The notes: a model not told the origin generated them from the sequence alone. A DNA stretch of 10,056 nucleotides from Sphingomonas sp. OV641 (GCF_900109205.1 NZ_FNZB01000019.1:1-10056), one strand, 5' to 3'; counted from the stretch's first letter, positions 1-6,857 are shown. Program-made: numbers and translations.

Positions 1-50
1 TGTTGCCGCCAGTTAGAAAAGACACATTCTCCGCCAGATAGAAATGACAC
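1..50 (+). repeat. Transposon left end with two transposase-site-like repeats
   Basis: The end begins TGT and contains AGTTAGAAAAGACAC (11-25) and AGATAGAAATGACAC (36-50), separated by 10 bases. Both repeats read in the same direction, as expected for paired transposase binding sites. The inner copy matches the inner copy of the right end at 14 of 15 positions; the outer copies match at about 10 of 15. The spacing from the tip is the same in both ends. Confidence 0.8.
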
Positions 51-60
51 CGCCTCGTGG

Positions 61-110
61 CAGCGGGGGCAGCGTGGAGCCCCCCAAGCAGCGCAGCGCT
101 GCCCCCGCTG
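61..110. repeat. 14-base perfect inverted repeat in the left-end non-coding region
   Basis: Positions 61-74 (CAGCGGGGGCAGCG) and 97-110 (CGCTGCCCCCGCTG) are perfect reverse complements separated by 22 bases, giving a very GC-rich hairpin. The stretch 51-244 contains no credible gene; the short reading frames there have no family features. The hairpin lies about 135 bases beyond the L,D-transpeptidase stop and could stop leftward transcripts or shield the element from outside transcription. No T-run follows it in either direction, so a standard intrinsic terminator is not shown. Confidence 0.6.
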
Positions 111-244
111 TGGCGCTGCCTTGTCGGCTCTTGCGCCCTCGGACCCGCTGCGCCAGCAGTGGGCTCGGTCACGCCTTTGAAGGACGACCGAGATGCAACA
201 CTTCTGTGCTGGCGCTTGGCAGCCCTTAAAAGGTTATTCTACTT

Positions 245-1213
245 CTAATTTGGTGCATCATCGCTTTGAGTGAGTGCTTGCGCAGTGGAGAGTATCGGCC
301 GAAGGCGGTCTGGCGTAATCACAATGGTTGTGCCAGGAGCGCTTGCTGCGAGTACGCGCTCGCGAAACAGAGGGTCAACCTCGATATCGTTGGCGTCGAT
401 TGCTTGCTGTGTCTTAGCATCCTGGCCCGGTAGTGGCATACGGAGCCATGTTCCTTTCGACTGAAGTTGATAGACGGTCGGTGTTCTGATGTCGGTGTGG
501 ATGATCGCTCGCGCCGCACCTATCTCTCGGCCACGACGTATAACCCGCACCTCCTGATCCGTCGTGCTAACAACTATCGAGAGAGGGCTGACGCCGATCA
601 CGTTCGTCCACTGCATCTTCAAGCCTTCCCCGGACTTGGTCATTAGCGGGGCCGCTCCCGTGAGCGCCATCGTTGGCATCGTCGCGAGGCGTGTCACGAC
701 CACCAGCATCCCGATCTTCGTCTCTCGAAAGATCAGCCTCGCGAACGCTGGTGGCAGGCGGATGCACCCGTGCGACGCCGGGTAGCCCGGCACGGTTCCG
801 CCATGGAGCGCGACCCCGTCCCAAGTCAGACGCTGCATAAAAGGCATCGGCGCATCGTCATACAGGGACGAGCGATGCGAGACCTTTTTCTGAAGAACCG
901 CATAAATCCCGGCGGGCGTCTCGTGACCACGTCGACCCGTCGACACGGTGGAGATCCCGATCGGTATCCCGTTGCGGTAAAGCGCAGCCCGCTGCGTTCT
1001 AAGATTGACGACCAGCAGCATGGGACCGACAGGCGAGACCTGAGGCGCCCAGAGGAACTCGCCAGGCCTCAGCGCCTCGACCATGCGCTGCACCGTGCTT
1101 CTCTCGTCTAGCCCACCCGCATGTGCGGGAGAGATCGCGAGCAGCATGGGCAACAGCAGCAGCCCGAACGTCCCGATAAGCAGGCGAAGTCGTTGGTCGC
1201 GTCCGAGTTGCAC
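245..1213 (-). CDS. Secreted L,D-transpeptidase (YkuD domain)
   Basis: This 322-residue protein has an N-terminal signal sequence: basic residues to R10, a hydrophobic core at about 11-28, and a likely cleavage after SPAHA (residue 32). The YkuD catalytic domain covers about residues 64-175. Its signature is H137 (LHGG) followed by SHGCIRL, with H148, the nucleophile C150 and R152. Such enzymes act in the periplasm, forming 3-3 peptidoglycan crosslinks or attaching proteins to peptidoglycan; which one applies here is not visible. The C-terminal 140 residues match no domain I recognise. The start is GTG at 1213, with an AGGAG ribosome site 7-8 bases upstream. It diverges from hsp20 across 139 bases. 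Base composition near the 3' end looks less GC-rich than in the neighbours. Confidence 0.9.
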   Translation of the reverse strand: MQLGRDQRLRLLIGTFGLLLLPMLLAISPAHAGGLDERSTVQRMVEALRPGEFLWAPQVSPVGPMLLVVNLRTQRAALYRNGIPIGISTVSTGRRGHETPAGIYAVLQKKVSHRSSLYDDAPMPFMQRLTWDGVALHGGTVPGYPASHGCIRLPPAFARLIFRETKIGMLVVVTRLATMPTMALTGAAPLMTKSGEGLKMQWTNVIGVSPLSIVVSTTDQEVRVIRRGREIGAARAIIHTDIRTPTVYQLQSKGTWLRMPLPGQDAKTQQAIDANDIEVDPLFRERVLAASAPGTTIVITPDRLRPILSTAQALTQSDDAPN

Positions 1214-1291
1214 GGCAGAACTCCTCTGCGCGTATCATCCTCGAGGTAGCACCGGATCCCCATCCGTATGTTCCCCGATGTCGAGCTCAAA

Positions 1292-1345
1292 TCTCGAGCG
1301 GTATCGCCGACAAGCCGCTTAGCGGCGCAAATCTTTATCGAGGAG
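1292..1345 (+). promoter_or_regulatory. hsp20 leader with possible Shine-Dalgarno-sequestering fold
   Basis: The hsp20 leader holds a compact hairpin, GCCGC (1314-1318), loop TTA, GCGGC (1322-1326). Around it, CTCGA (1293-1297) is complementary to TCGAG (1338-1342), which overlaps the first bases of the AGGAG ribosome site (1341-1345). Together they could form a two-stem structure that partly hides the ribosome site. Alphaproteobacterial small heat-shock genes are often controlled by such RNA thermometers (ROSE elements). The outer stem is only five pairs plus one wobble, so this is a suggestion. I could not find a convincing sigma-32 or EcfG promoter in 1214-1352. Confidence 0.3.
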
Positions 1346-1352
1346 AGAAAGA

Positions 1353-1844
1353 GTGACCGACATGCGCGCAGTCGCCGGCGCCAACGAGCCGCCCCAACCG
1401 ATCAAGCACGCAGCGATCGACGGCGATCCCTTCCATTGGCTGCGAAGCGAAGTCGATCGCCTCTTCGACATCGTGGGTAAACCCGACGCCACGATGACCT
1501 CGGAGGTCGCACCGCCGCTTGCGCTGGATATGATCGAGAACGACGACACCTATCGCATCACGGCAGAGCTGCCTGGCATGAAGGACGACGATATCGAGGT
1601 TACGCTCGCCAACGGCGTGCTGACGATCTCCGGCGAGAAGCGGCACGAAGAAGATCGTCAGATCGGCGGCACGCTTCTCAGCGAACGTCGCTACGGGTGC
1701 TTCGCGCGCGACGTGCGGCTGCCCGACGACGCGGACCCGGCGCACGTCGAGGCGCGCATCAAGAAGGGTGTGCTGACCATCAATCTGCGCAAGGATGAGC
1801 ATGCCGCCAGTCGGGTGCGGCGTGTGGAGGTCAAGAAAGATTGA
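1353..1844 (+). CDS. Hsp20/alpha-crystallin small heat-shock protein
   Basis: This 163-residue protein is an ATP-independent holdase that keeps unfolding proteins soluble until refolded. The alpha-crystallin domain covers about residues 54-147. It contains AELPGMKDDDIEV (71-83), the two GVLTI strands (88-92 and 139-143), and the usual final beta strand ARIKKGVLTINL. The short tail ends VRRVEVKKD, where VEV resembles the I-X-I motif used in oligomer assembly. The start is GTG at 1353, set by AGGAG at 1341-1345 with a 7-base gap; an ATG four codons in has no better site. It is the only plus-strand gene of the element, divergent from the L,D-transpeptidase and convergent with the receiver gene. 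Hsp20 genes occur in hypoxia regulons as well as in heat-shock regulons. Confidence 0.95.
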   Translation: MTDMRAVAGANEPPQPIKHAAIDGDPFHWLRSEVDRLFDIVGKPDATMTSEVAPPLALDMIENDDTYRITAELPGMKDDDIEVTLANGVLTISGEKRHEEDRQIGGTLLSERRYGCFARDVRLPDDADPAHVEARIKKGVLTINLRKDEHAASRVRRVEVKKD

Positions 1845-1849
1845 TCGAC

Positions 1850-1877
1850 TGCCCGTCGCCGCTTCGCGCGACGGGCA
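1850..1877. terminator. Bidirectional terminator-like hairpin between convergent genes
   Basis: TGCCCGTCGC (1850-1859) and GCGACGGGCA (1868-1877) are perfect complements around an 8-base loop. The hairpin starts six bases after the hsp20 stop and lies 25 bases past the receiver stop, between the two convergent genes. The flanking T/A content is modest (CTTCGTCT on the plus strand), so it may work as a GC-strong transcript stabiliser or as a weak terminator in both directions. Confidence 0.75.
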
Positions 1878-1901
1878 CTTCGTCTGGTTAGTGCGTCAGG
1901 C

Positions 1902-2267
1902 CTACCGGCCTAAGAGACCGAGCAGCTCGTGATGCCTCAGCGGTTTTTGTAGCACGGCCACATATCCGCAGCTCAGCGCCGCGCGCTCCAGATCCGGGGT
2001 GTGGTGACCGGTGATCATGAAAGCGCGACCGTGCCAGCCGCGCTTTCTGAGGGCGGTGAGCACGCCTATGCCATCGCCATCTGGCAGCCGGTAGTCCGCG
2101 ACGAGGATACGCGCAGTGTCGATATCCTCGCCGCTAAGGACACGAGCTACGTTGGGGTACGATCGCACGTCGAAGCCCTGCCAGTGGAGCAGAAGCTGCA
2201 TGGAGCGACGGACAGAGTCGTCGTCCTCGACGACAATCACGGTCCTGGTGGGTGGCTGGTCGTTCAT
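1902..2267 (-). CDS. Single-domain response regulator (receiver only), FixT-like candidate
   Basis: This 121-residue protein is only a CheY-type receiver. It shows the acidic pocket (E14-D17), the phospho-acceptor D58 in ILVADYRLPDGDG, T86 in MITGH, and K108 in LQKP. No output domain follows. It lies 34 bases after fixJ on the same strand and is the last gene of the array, so the kinase FixL is its likely partner. In Caulobacter, the single-domain receiver FixT feeds back on FixL; the role here could be the same or that of a phosphate sink. Caulobacter FixT has several cysteines, while this protein has one (C100), so it is not an obvious ortholog. The start at 2267 has no clear ribosome site; translation may depend on coupling to fixJ. 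Confidence 0.85.
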   Translation of the reverse strand: MNDQPPTRTVIVVEDDDSVRRSMQLLLHWQGFDVRSYPNVARVLSGEDIDTARILVADYRLPDGDGIGVLTALRKRGWHGRAFMITGHHTPDLERAALSCGYVAVLQKPLRHHELLGLLGR

Positions 2268-2301
2268 AGAATAAGGCTAGCGCGATGGCTCGAGCGGCGC
2301 C

Positions 2302-2934
2302 CTACGTAGAGTTCCGGTCATCTGCGCCGAGACCGGCGGCGAAGGCGAGCCGGAGCGCGGCTGAGAAGCTGCGGACCTCCAGCTTGGCCATAATGTTCGC
2401 CCGGTGAACCTCCACCGTCCGGGGCGAAATGCCGAGGTCGTAGGCGATGGTCTTGTTCGGCAGGCCGGCGGCCAGCCCTTCGAGCACCTCTTGCTCGCGT
2501 GGCGTGAGGCGGGCGATCACAACCGCTGCCTCTCTGGCGGCGTCCATCGCTTGATGCCCGTGATCCAGCCTAGCGAAGCCGATCTCGAGTGCGGCGAGAA
2601 GCATCGCCTTCTCGAACGGCTTCTCAAGGAATTCGACAGCCCCGGCTTTCATAGCCGCTACCGCGATCGGTACGTCGCCGTGCCCCGTCAAGACGATGAT
2701 CGGCAGCGTCACGCCCCGCCGGCTGAGTTCCCGCTGCACTTCCAGGCCGTCCATCTCGGGCATGCGGATGTCGAGAAGGATGCAGCCCGGCGGCGCCTCA
2801 CGAAGGGTCTTGAGGAACGCTGTGCCGGTCTCGTGGACCCTCACGTCGAAGCCCGAGGTTCGCAGCAGGAAGGTCAGCGACCGCCGCACGGGCTCCTCGT
2901 CGTCCACGACATGCACCAGTCGGCGCTCGGTCAT
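2302..2934 (-). CDS. fixJ: FixJ-family response regulator with LuxR-type DNA-binding domain
   Basis: This 210-residue protein has the FixJ layout. The receiver covers about residues 1-120, with D11, D12 and E13, phospho-acceptor D55 in [12 protein letters not shown]83 in LTGHGD, and K105 in LEKPF. A LuxR/GerE helix-turn-helix follows at about 141-205 ([36 protein letters not shown]). The start at 2934 overlaps the kinase stop as ATGA, so translation is coupled and kinase and regulator form a pair. A longer frame from 3198 exists, but its extra 88 residues only shadow the kinase and are low-complexity Arg/His. In rhizobia, phosphorylated FixJ activates fixK and nifA under low O2; neither gene is in this window, so its targets here may be local promoters or host genes. 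Confidence 0.92.
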   Translation of the reverse strand: MTERRLVHVVDDEEPVRRSLTFLLRTSGFDVRVHETGTAFLKTLREAPPGCILLDIRMPEMDGLEVQRELSRRGVTLPIIVLTGHGDVPIAVAAMKAGAVEFLEKPFEKAMLLAALEIGFARLDHGHQAMDAAREAAVVIARLTPREQEVLEGLAAGLPNKTIAYDLGISPRTVEVHRANIMAKLEVRSFSAALRLAFAAGLGADDRNST

Positions 2935-4427
2935 TGCTCCGTCTCCATGTCGGCGGCCGGGAGAGTGAACGAGATGATCGTGCCGCCTCCGCTGCGAGGC
3001 TCGGCCTGGATGCGACCGCCATGCGCCTCGACGATCGTGCGACAGATGGAAAGGCCCAGCCCCATGCCGTTCTTCTTCCCCGACGCGAATGCCTGAAAGA
3101 GGCGAGGCGCGATCTCGGGATCGATGCCGACGCCGGTATCGGCGACCGAAATGCGGACCGCATCGTCTTCCCGGCGCGTGCTGACGGTGATGTCGCACGC
3201 CTGCCCACCGCGAAGCGCCTCAACCGCGTTGCGGAGCAGATTGACGAGTACCTGCTGGATCTGAACCCGATCCACAAGCACGCGGTCGGCCGAGGGATCG
3301 AGGTCGACGAAGCTGCGCACGCCGCGCTCGCGCGCACCGATGAGGCCGAGCTGCATGGCGTCCGTGATGAGTTCCGCGAGCGGTTCGATGGCGCGTTGTG
3401 CCTCCCCGCGGCCCACAAAGTCGCGCAGTCGACGCACGATCAGGCCTGCTCTGAGCGACTCCTTCGCTGCCTCGCTTACGGCTTCGCGGAGGAGATCGGT
3501 CTCACGCTCGTCTTCGCTGACCAGATCATTTGCGGCTTCGAGGTAGTTCGCGATGGCGGTCAGGGGCTGGTTTATCTCATGAGCAAGCGTGGAGGCCATC
3601 GTTCCCATCGCGCTCAGCCGGGAAACGTGGATGAGTTCGGCTTGCAACTCCTTCAACCGCAGTTCGGCACGCTGACGCGCGGTCAGGTCGCGGATGAAGC
3701 CGGTGAAGATGCGCCCCGCAGCGCTCCGTGCTTCGCCGACCGACAGCTCCATCGGGAACTCGGTACCGTCCCGGCGCCGGCCCACGACGACGCGGCCGAT
3801 GCCGATGATCCGACGCTCCCCGGTTTCCATGTACCGTTGCAGGTAGCCGTCATGTCGGGCGCGGTGATCTCCGGGCATGAGGAGGTTGACGTTGCGGCCG
3901 AGGATCTCCGCCTCGGTGAAGCCGAACAGGCGCTCGGCCGCTGCGCTGAAGGATTGGATCAGCCCCCGCTCGTCGATCACGACCATGGCGTCCGGCACCG
4001 TCGCCAGTACGGAGCGCATGTGCGCTTCGCTTTCCGTGATCATGCGCTCCGCCGCACGCTTCCCGGTCACATCCACGATCGACAGGCCGAAACCACGGGG
4101 ACGACCGTCGAGCGCCTGTATGGGCGCTAGCGTGATGTCGGCGATGAACTCGGATCCGTCTGCGCGATTGCACCAGTCCTCGGTGCGCCGTGTCGCGGAG
4201 GCTTTGCTGAGGGCGACGTACTGTCCGGCCGCAGGCCAGAACTCGTCGAGGCGGCGGCCAAGGGCCTCATCCGCGCGAAGGCCGAAGAGTCGTTCGGCCC
4301 CTTGGTTCCAGTAGGATACGGTCAGGTCTGGGGTGGCGAGCAGCAGCGCGCGATCGCTGACGCTGGCCACGAACAGCGCAATGTCTTCGATCTGCTCCGG
4401 CGACGGGGCTGCCGACGTCATGCTCAT
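2931..4427 (-). CDS. fixL: FixL-like oxygen-sensing histidine kinase (PAS, heme PAS, HisKA, HATPase)
   Basis: This is a 498-residue soluble kinase with no membrane segment. Its order is PAS (about 20-122), a second PAS (about 134-250), dimerisation/phospho-acceptor domain with H283 in LAHEINQPL, and ATPase domain with N box (N396-N400), DTGVGID (430-436) and GMGLGLS (454-460). The second PAS is the heme type. H192 in RARHDGY and R212 in IIGIGR correspond to the heme ligand H200 and regulatory R220 of Bradyrhizobium FixL; R198 matches R206, and H283 matches H291, all at an offset of 8. The residue equal to H214 is arginine (R206). Bradyrhizobium FixL is about 505 residues. O2 bound to the heme should switch the kinase off. 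It overlaps the upstream channel gene and downstream fixJ by ATGA, giving a coupled channel-kinase-regulator unit. A second ATG two codons in is possible. Confidence 0.93.
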   Translation of the reverse strand: MSMTSAAPSPEQIEDIALFVASVSDRALLLATPDLTVSYWNQGAERLFGLRADEALGRRLDEFWPAAGQYVALSKASATRRTEDWCNRADGSEFIADITLAPIQALDGRPRGFGLSIVDVTGKRAAERMITESEAHMRSVLATVPDAMVVIDERGLIQSFSAAAERLFGFTEAEILGRNVNLLMPGDHRARHDGYLQRYMETGERRIIGIGRVVVGRRRDGTEFPMELSVGEARSAAGRIFTGFIRDLTARQRAELRLKELQAELIHVSRLSAMGTMASTLAHEINQPLTAIANYLEAANDLVSEDERETDLLREAVSEAAKESLRAGLIVRRLRDFVGRGEAQRAIEPLAELITDAMQLGLIGARERGVRSFVDLDPSADRVLVDRVQIQQVLVNLLRNAVEALRGGQACDITVSTRREDDAVRISVADTGVGIDPEIAPRLFQAFASGKKNGMGLGLSICRTIVEAHGGRIQAEPRSGGGTIISFTLPAADMETEQ

Positions 4428-4864
4428 CGTCCGGCCTTCATCTCGGTCTCGAGCCAGCGGATGCGGCCTACGATGGCGACGAAGAAGGCGGTTGACCAGC
4501 CCAGCAGGATAATGCCGTTCGCGCTCTCGATGGCGCCGAGGACGCGCCAGTCAGCGCCGAGAACGACGTCGCCGTAGCCGACCGTGGTGTAGGAAGCCGT
4601 TGAAAAGTACAGGCATGCCTCCGCGGTGGGCAGCGCATCCACCATCAGGTAGAAGGCGGCGTATAGCCAGATCTCGGCGGAGTGCAGCAGGAAGAGCGCG
4701 GCTGCGGCGACGCCGATGGCGACGGCCTGCCGCACCAGGTCGGCCCGATCGGAATGACGCCTGCGGTTCAGGAGCACCATCAGCCCGCCTATCCCTAGCA
4801 GATGCAGGGTGCAGGTGGCGGCGACCAGGGCGGTCGCGGTCGCAAGCTCCAGGATCAGTTCCAT
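4424..4864 (-). CDS. Small potassium channel (ion_trans_2 type)
   Basis: This 146-residue membrane protein has three hydrophobic segments (about 4-32, 44-76 and 107-134). Between the second and third is a pore helix with the potassium selectivity filter TTVGYGD (93-99). The last two segments with the pore form the minimal channel unit, and four subunits would assemble. There is no cytoplasmic sensor domain (RCK or cyclic nucleotide): the protein ends eleven residues after the last segment. Its stop overlaps the fixL start (ATGA), so channel and kinase are made together. Whether the channel responds to kinase signalling is unknown. It starts at 4864, 63 bases after the Usp stop, with only a weak upstream TAGG as ribosome site. 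The 63-base gap shows no clear promoter. Confidence 0.9.
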   Translation of the reverse strand: MELILELATATALVAATCTLHLLGIGGLMVLLNRRRHSDRADLVRQAVAIGVAAAALFLLHSAEIWLYAAFYLMVDALPTAEACLYFSTASYTTVGYGDVVLGADWRVLGAIESANGIILLGWSTAFFVAIVGRIRWLETEMKAGR

Positions 4865-4927
4865 GACCTACGAGATCCCACGACGATGGCGCGTGAGCCA
4901 TCCGGGGAATCCCGTAGACGTGCTTGA

Positions 4928-5737
4928 TCAACGCCGGTGCACGAGCAGCATCGGGACCTGGCAGTCCTTCAGCATCTTGCGTGTCACGCCGCCGAAGATT
5001 GCCTCCATGGTCCGCGCATGGCCGAAGCCGCCCATGACGATGTAGTCGTAGCCGCGCCCGGCTGCTTCGCAGATCAGCCACTCGCCGACTTGGTCGTAAC
5101 CGACGGGCTCGCTTCTGACCGTGCTGCGAACGCCGTGTCGGGAGAGGTAGCACGCTGCATCTTCGGCGGTCGTGGCGAGCGAACCGTCGTCGACATAGAA
5201 AATCGTGACGGAACTGGCGTGCTGGAGCAGGGGAAGGGCCGCCGCCAGAGCCGCCTCCGCGTCCTGCGAGCCGTCCCAGGCCACCAGCGCGCTGCCCCCG
5301 ACATCAAGTCTGCGCACGCTCGGCGGCATGGCGAGGACCGGCTTGCCGGTATGCACCAGCACGTCGCCCAGCACGTGGGTCATATAAGGGTACATTTCCC
5401 TGGCGTCGTCGGTGCTAAGCACGATGAGATCGGTAAGCCGGGCCCTTCCTTCGATCGTCTGCGCGAGGAAGCCCGTCTGCTCGAGCCAGTCGAACGGCAC
5501 GTCCTCGTTCTCCATGCGGATCCGCATACGCCGGCCGTGGCGCTGCTCGGCGTCGTGGTCTGCGGTAAGCAGCATGCCGGCCTCGCCGATCGCTGCGTAG
5601 TGACCGACGTATTCCGGAATGACCGTCAGGTCGAGGCACGTCACGTGTCCGTTGAGAGCTCGTGCCACCTCGAGCGCGGCCTGAAAACGCGCCTCCTGAC
5701 CTTCGTCATCGTGGATCAGTAGAAGGACGTTCTTCAT
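4928..5737 (-). CDS. Tandem universal stress protein (UspA family)
   Basis: This 269-residue cytoplasmic protein has two Usp domains (about 1-140 and 147-268). The second ends in the family's nucleotide-binding loop: MGGFGHARTMEAIFGG has the G-x2-G-x9-G pattern (G236, G239, G249), with glycine where serine or threonine usually follows. The first domain lacks a clean copy of this loop. Tandem Usp proteins are induced by growth arrest, low oxygen and redox stress; their molecular activity is poorly known. The start at 5737 follows GAGGAG with about 7 bases spacing. It overlaps the 3' end of the Cys-rich gene by 32 bases, so its ribosome site lies inside that gene and expression is probably coupled. 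Confidence 0.92.
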   Translation of the reverse strand: MKNVLLLIHDDEGQEARFQAALEVARALNGHVTCLDLTVIPEYVGHYAAIGEAGMLLTADHDAEQRHGRRMRIRMENEDVPFDWLEQTGFLAQTIEGRARLTDLIVLSTDDAREMYPYMTHVLGDVLVHTGKPVLAMPPSVRRLDVGGSALVAWDGSQDAEAALAAALPLLQHASSVTIFYVDDGSLATTAEDAACYLSRHGVRSTVRSEPVGYDQVGEWLICEAAGRGYDYIVMGGFGHARTMEAIFGGVTRKMLKDCQVPMLLVHRR

Positions 5738-6089
5738 CGCAGGTCTCCTCGGCTAGGTGCAAGGAGACGGTAGAAGGCGAAATCTGCCGCCGATATGCGG
5801 GTTTTCCCGGAGAATAATCCTCATCGTGGTTTGGCCGTTCTGCGAAGTTCTTCGCGGCGCGCCGACAAAGCGGCTCAAGCGCGCACACCTCGCACTCGGC
5901 CGGATCACGGATCGCGCGACACTTAAGGCAGTATGCCTGTGCCAGTTCGTCATGAGGGATCCTGGCGGCGGGGTCGTCAGCGCCGATCGCCATGCCAACC
6001 TCCTGGAAGGCTCGCCGTCTCAAGTAGGCGCGCTCGAGCGCGTCCGGGTTGGTGTTCGCGAAGACCGCGGGCGGATTCTCAGTCGTCAT
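5706..6089 (-). CDS. Small cysteine-rich protein, unknown function
   Basis: This 127-residue protein belongs to no family I recognise. Five cysteines cluster between residues 54 and 75: C54-x2-C57, C66-x2-C69, then C75 (YCLKC, CEVCALEPLC). This could bind zinc or an iron-sulfur cluster; C117 lies alone near the end. The N-terminal half is acidic and Ala/Arg-rich. There is no signal sequence or membrane segment, so it is probably cytoplasmic. The start at 6089 is set by an ATGA overlap with the reductase stop; a longer frame to 6254 only shadows the reductase. The stop lies 31 bases inside usp. Placement between a flavin-type reductase and a stress protein suggests a redox or metal-linked accessory role, which is inferred. 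Confidence 0.75.
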   Translation of the reverse strand: MTTENPPAVFANTNPDALERAYLRRRAFQEVGMAIGADDPAARIPHDELAQAYCLKCRAIRDPAECEVCALEPLCRRAAKNFAERPNHDEDYSPGKPAYRRQISPSTVSLHLAEETCDEERPSTDPR

Positions 6090-6766
6090 GACTCGAACAC
6101 CTCGGAAAGCAGTGAGCCGTCGAGCATGGCGCACGTCCTTGCAGCCGTCGCACGCACACGCTCGAGCTGTGCGGCAGCGTGAGCGGCGCACATGTTCGGC
6201 ACGATGTTCTCGATCATGACGTGGTCGCTCTGCTTCATGCCGAACCCGCGCCACAGGTAGACGTCGAAGATCTCTCGCAGCGAGAGCACCTGGCCCTTCT
6301 CGCTGAGCCAGGAGAGGGGAAGACCGGAGGTGCTGAACGAGACCAGCGGCTTGCCGGCGAGCGGAAGCTGCCCCTTCTGATCGTGAAGGTCGCGGAACGA
6401 GTAGCCCGCGCCGAGCACGCGGTCGACGTAGCCCTTCAGGATGGCAGGAGGCAGACCGTACCAGATGGGATAGACGAGCACGAGGACGTCCGCCGAGCGC
6501 AGATGAACCAGCTCCTCCATGACGTCGGCACGCGGTGTCCAGCCGGCAGTGCTCGGACGTTCGTCGGCGCGGAGCACCGGGTCGAAGCCGAGCTCATAGA
6601 GGTCCCGGACCACGACGCCGTGACCATGCTCAAGCGCGCTCGAGCGGTAGGCGTCGACGACAGCCCGATCGAAGCTGTGGGGAGAGGGGTTGGCATAAAC
6701 GATAAGGTGCGAGGGCCTGATCTGCTCGCCTCGTGCTCTGCCCGTAGTGACTAGGCCGTCCATCAT
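6086..6766 (-). CDS. Flavodoxin-fold NAD(P)H dehydrogenase (quinone)
   Basis: This 226-residue protein belongs to the flavodoxin_2/NQO1-KefF family of FMN- or FAD-dependent, two-electron quinone reductases. The fold starts at HLIVYANPSPHSF (20-32), a phosphate-binding loop. The family signature is DVLVLVYPIWYGLPP (93-107), followed by AILKGYVDRVLGAGYSF (108-124). The first 18 residues precede the usual start and may be an added tail. It would detoxify quinones or recycle the quinone pool. KefF proteins of this family activate glutathione-gated potassium efflux systems, and a potassium channel is three genes downstream, but no KefC is present, so that link is speculative. The ATG at 6766 (with a second ATG next to it) has only GGGGG close by; the strong AGGAGG is 31 bases upstream (see the hairpin at 6767-6803). 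Confidence 0.88.
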   Translation of the reverse strand: MMDGLVTTGRARGEQIRPSHLIVYANPSPHSFDRAVVDAYRSSALEHGHGVVVRDLYELGFDPVLRADERPSTAGWTPRADVMEELVHLRSADVLVLVYPIWYGLPPAILKGYVDRVLGAGYSFRDLHDQKGQLPLAGKPLVSFSTSGLPLSWLSEKGQVLSLREIFDVYLWRGFGMKQSDHVMIENIVPNMCAAHAAAQLERVRATAARTCAMLDGSLLSEVFES

Positions 6767-6803
6767 CTGCCCCCGACTAGATTGCGCAGGGCAGTCTCCT
6801 CCT
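6767..6803 (-). promoter_or_regulatory. Ribosome site separated from the reductase start by a hairpin
   Basis: In the leftward transcript, AGGAGG (6803-6798) lies 31 bases before the AUG at 6766, too far for normal initiation. Between them CUGCCC (6794-6789) and GGGCAG (6772-6767) can pair around a 16-base loop. Folding would loop out 28 bases and bring the ribosome site next to the start. This kind of bridging is known from phage T4 gene 38; here it is read from sequence only. Confidence 0.45.
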
Positions 6804-6823
6804 CGGCGACGCGGCGGACTATG

Positions 6824-6834
6824 CGTACTTATAC
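6824..6834 (-). promoter_or_regulatory. Shared upstream motif, copy A (GTATAAGTACG)
   Basis: On the minus strand GTATAAGTACG lies 57 bases upstream of the reductase start, in the 91-base gap after the LysE-type gene. A near-identical copy (GTATAACTACG) lies 51 bases upstream of the usp start at 8347, in the same orientation. It overlaps the CTTAT-AC-ATAAG palindrome at 6829-6840 and looks AT-rich against the GC-rich surroundings. It may be part of a promoter (a -10 box) or a regulator site; see the findings for the FixJ idea. Confidence 0.4.
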
Positions 6835-6857
6835 ATAAGCGGGCTGAAGCCGACCGA

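Noticed and set aside
44..248. Short plus-strand frames just inside the left end
   Set aside because: They span the GC-rich inverted repeat, have no ribosome site and no protein-like composition.
2302..3198. An 88-residue N-terminal extension of FixJ
   Set aside because: It overlaps the kinase ATPase domain, is low-complexity Arg/His, and the ATGA junction at 2934 gives the standard FixJ start.
2934..4130. A 398-residue plus-strand reading frame opposite fixL
   Set aside because: It is antisense to a clear four-domain kinase and shows no domain; long open antisense frames are common in GC-rich DNA.
4921..4935. TTGATCAA palindrome as an FNR/FixK box
   Set aside because: The FNR/FixK box needs a 4-base spacer between TTGAT and ATCAA; this one has none and lies at the end of usp. 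No proper FixK box was seen in the intergenic regions.
4937..5722. A 261-residue plus-strand reading frame opposite usp
   Set aside because: It is antisense to a clear tandem Usp protein, His/Arg-rich, without motif or ribosome site.
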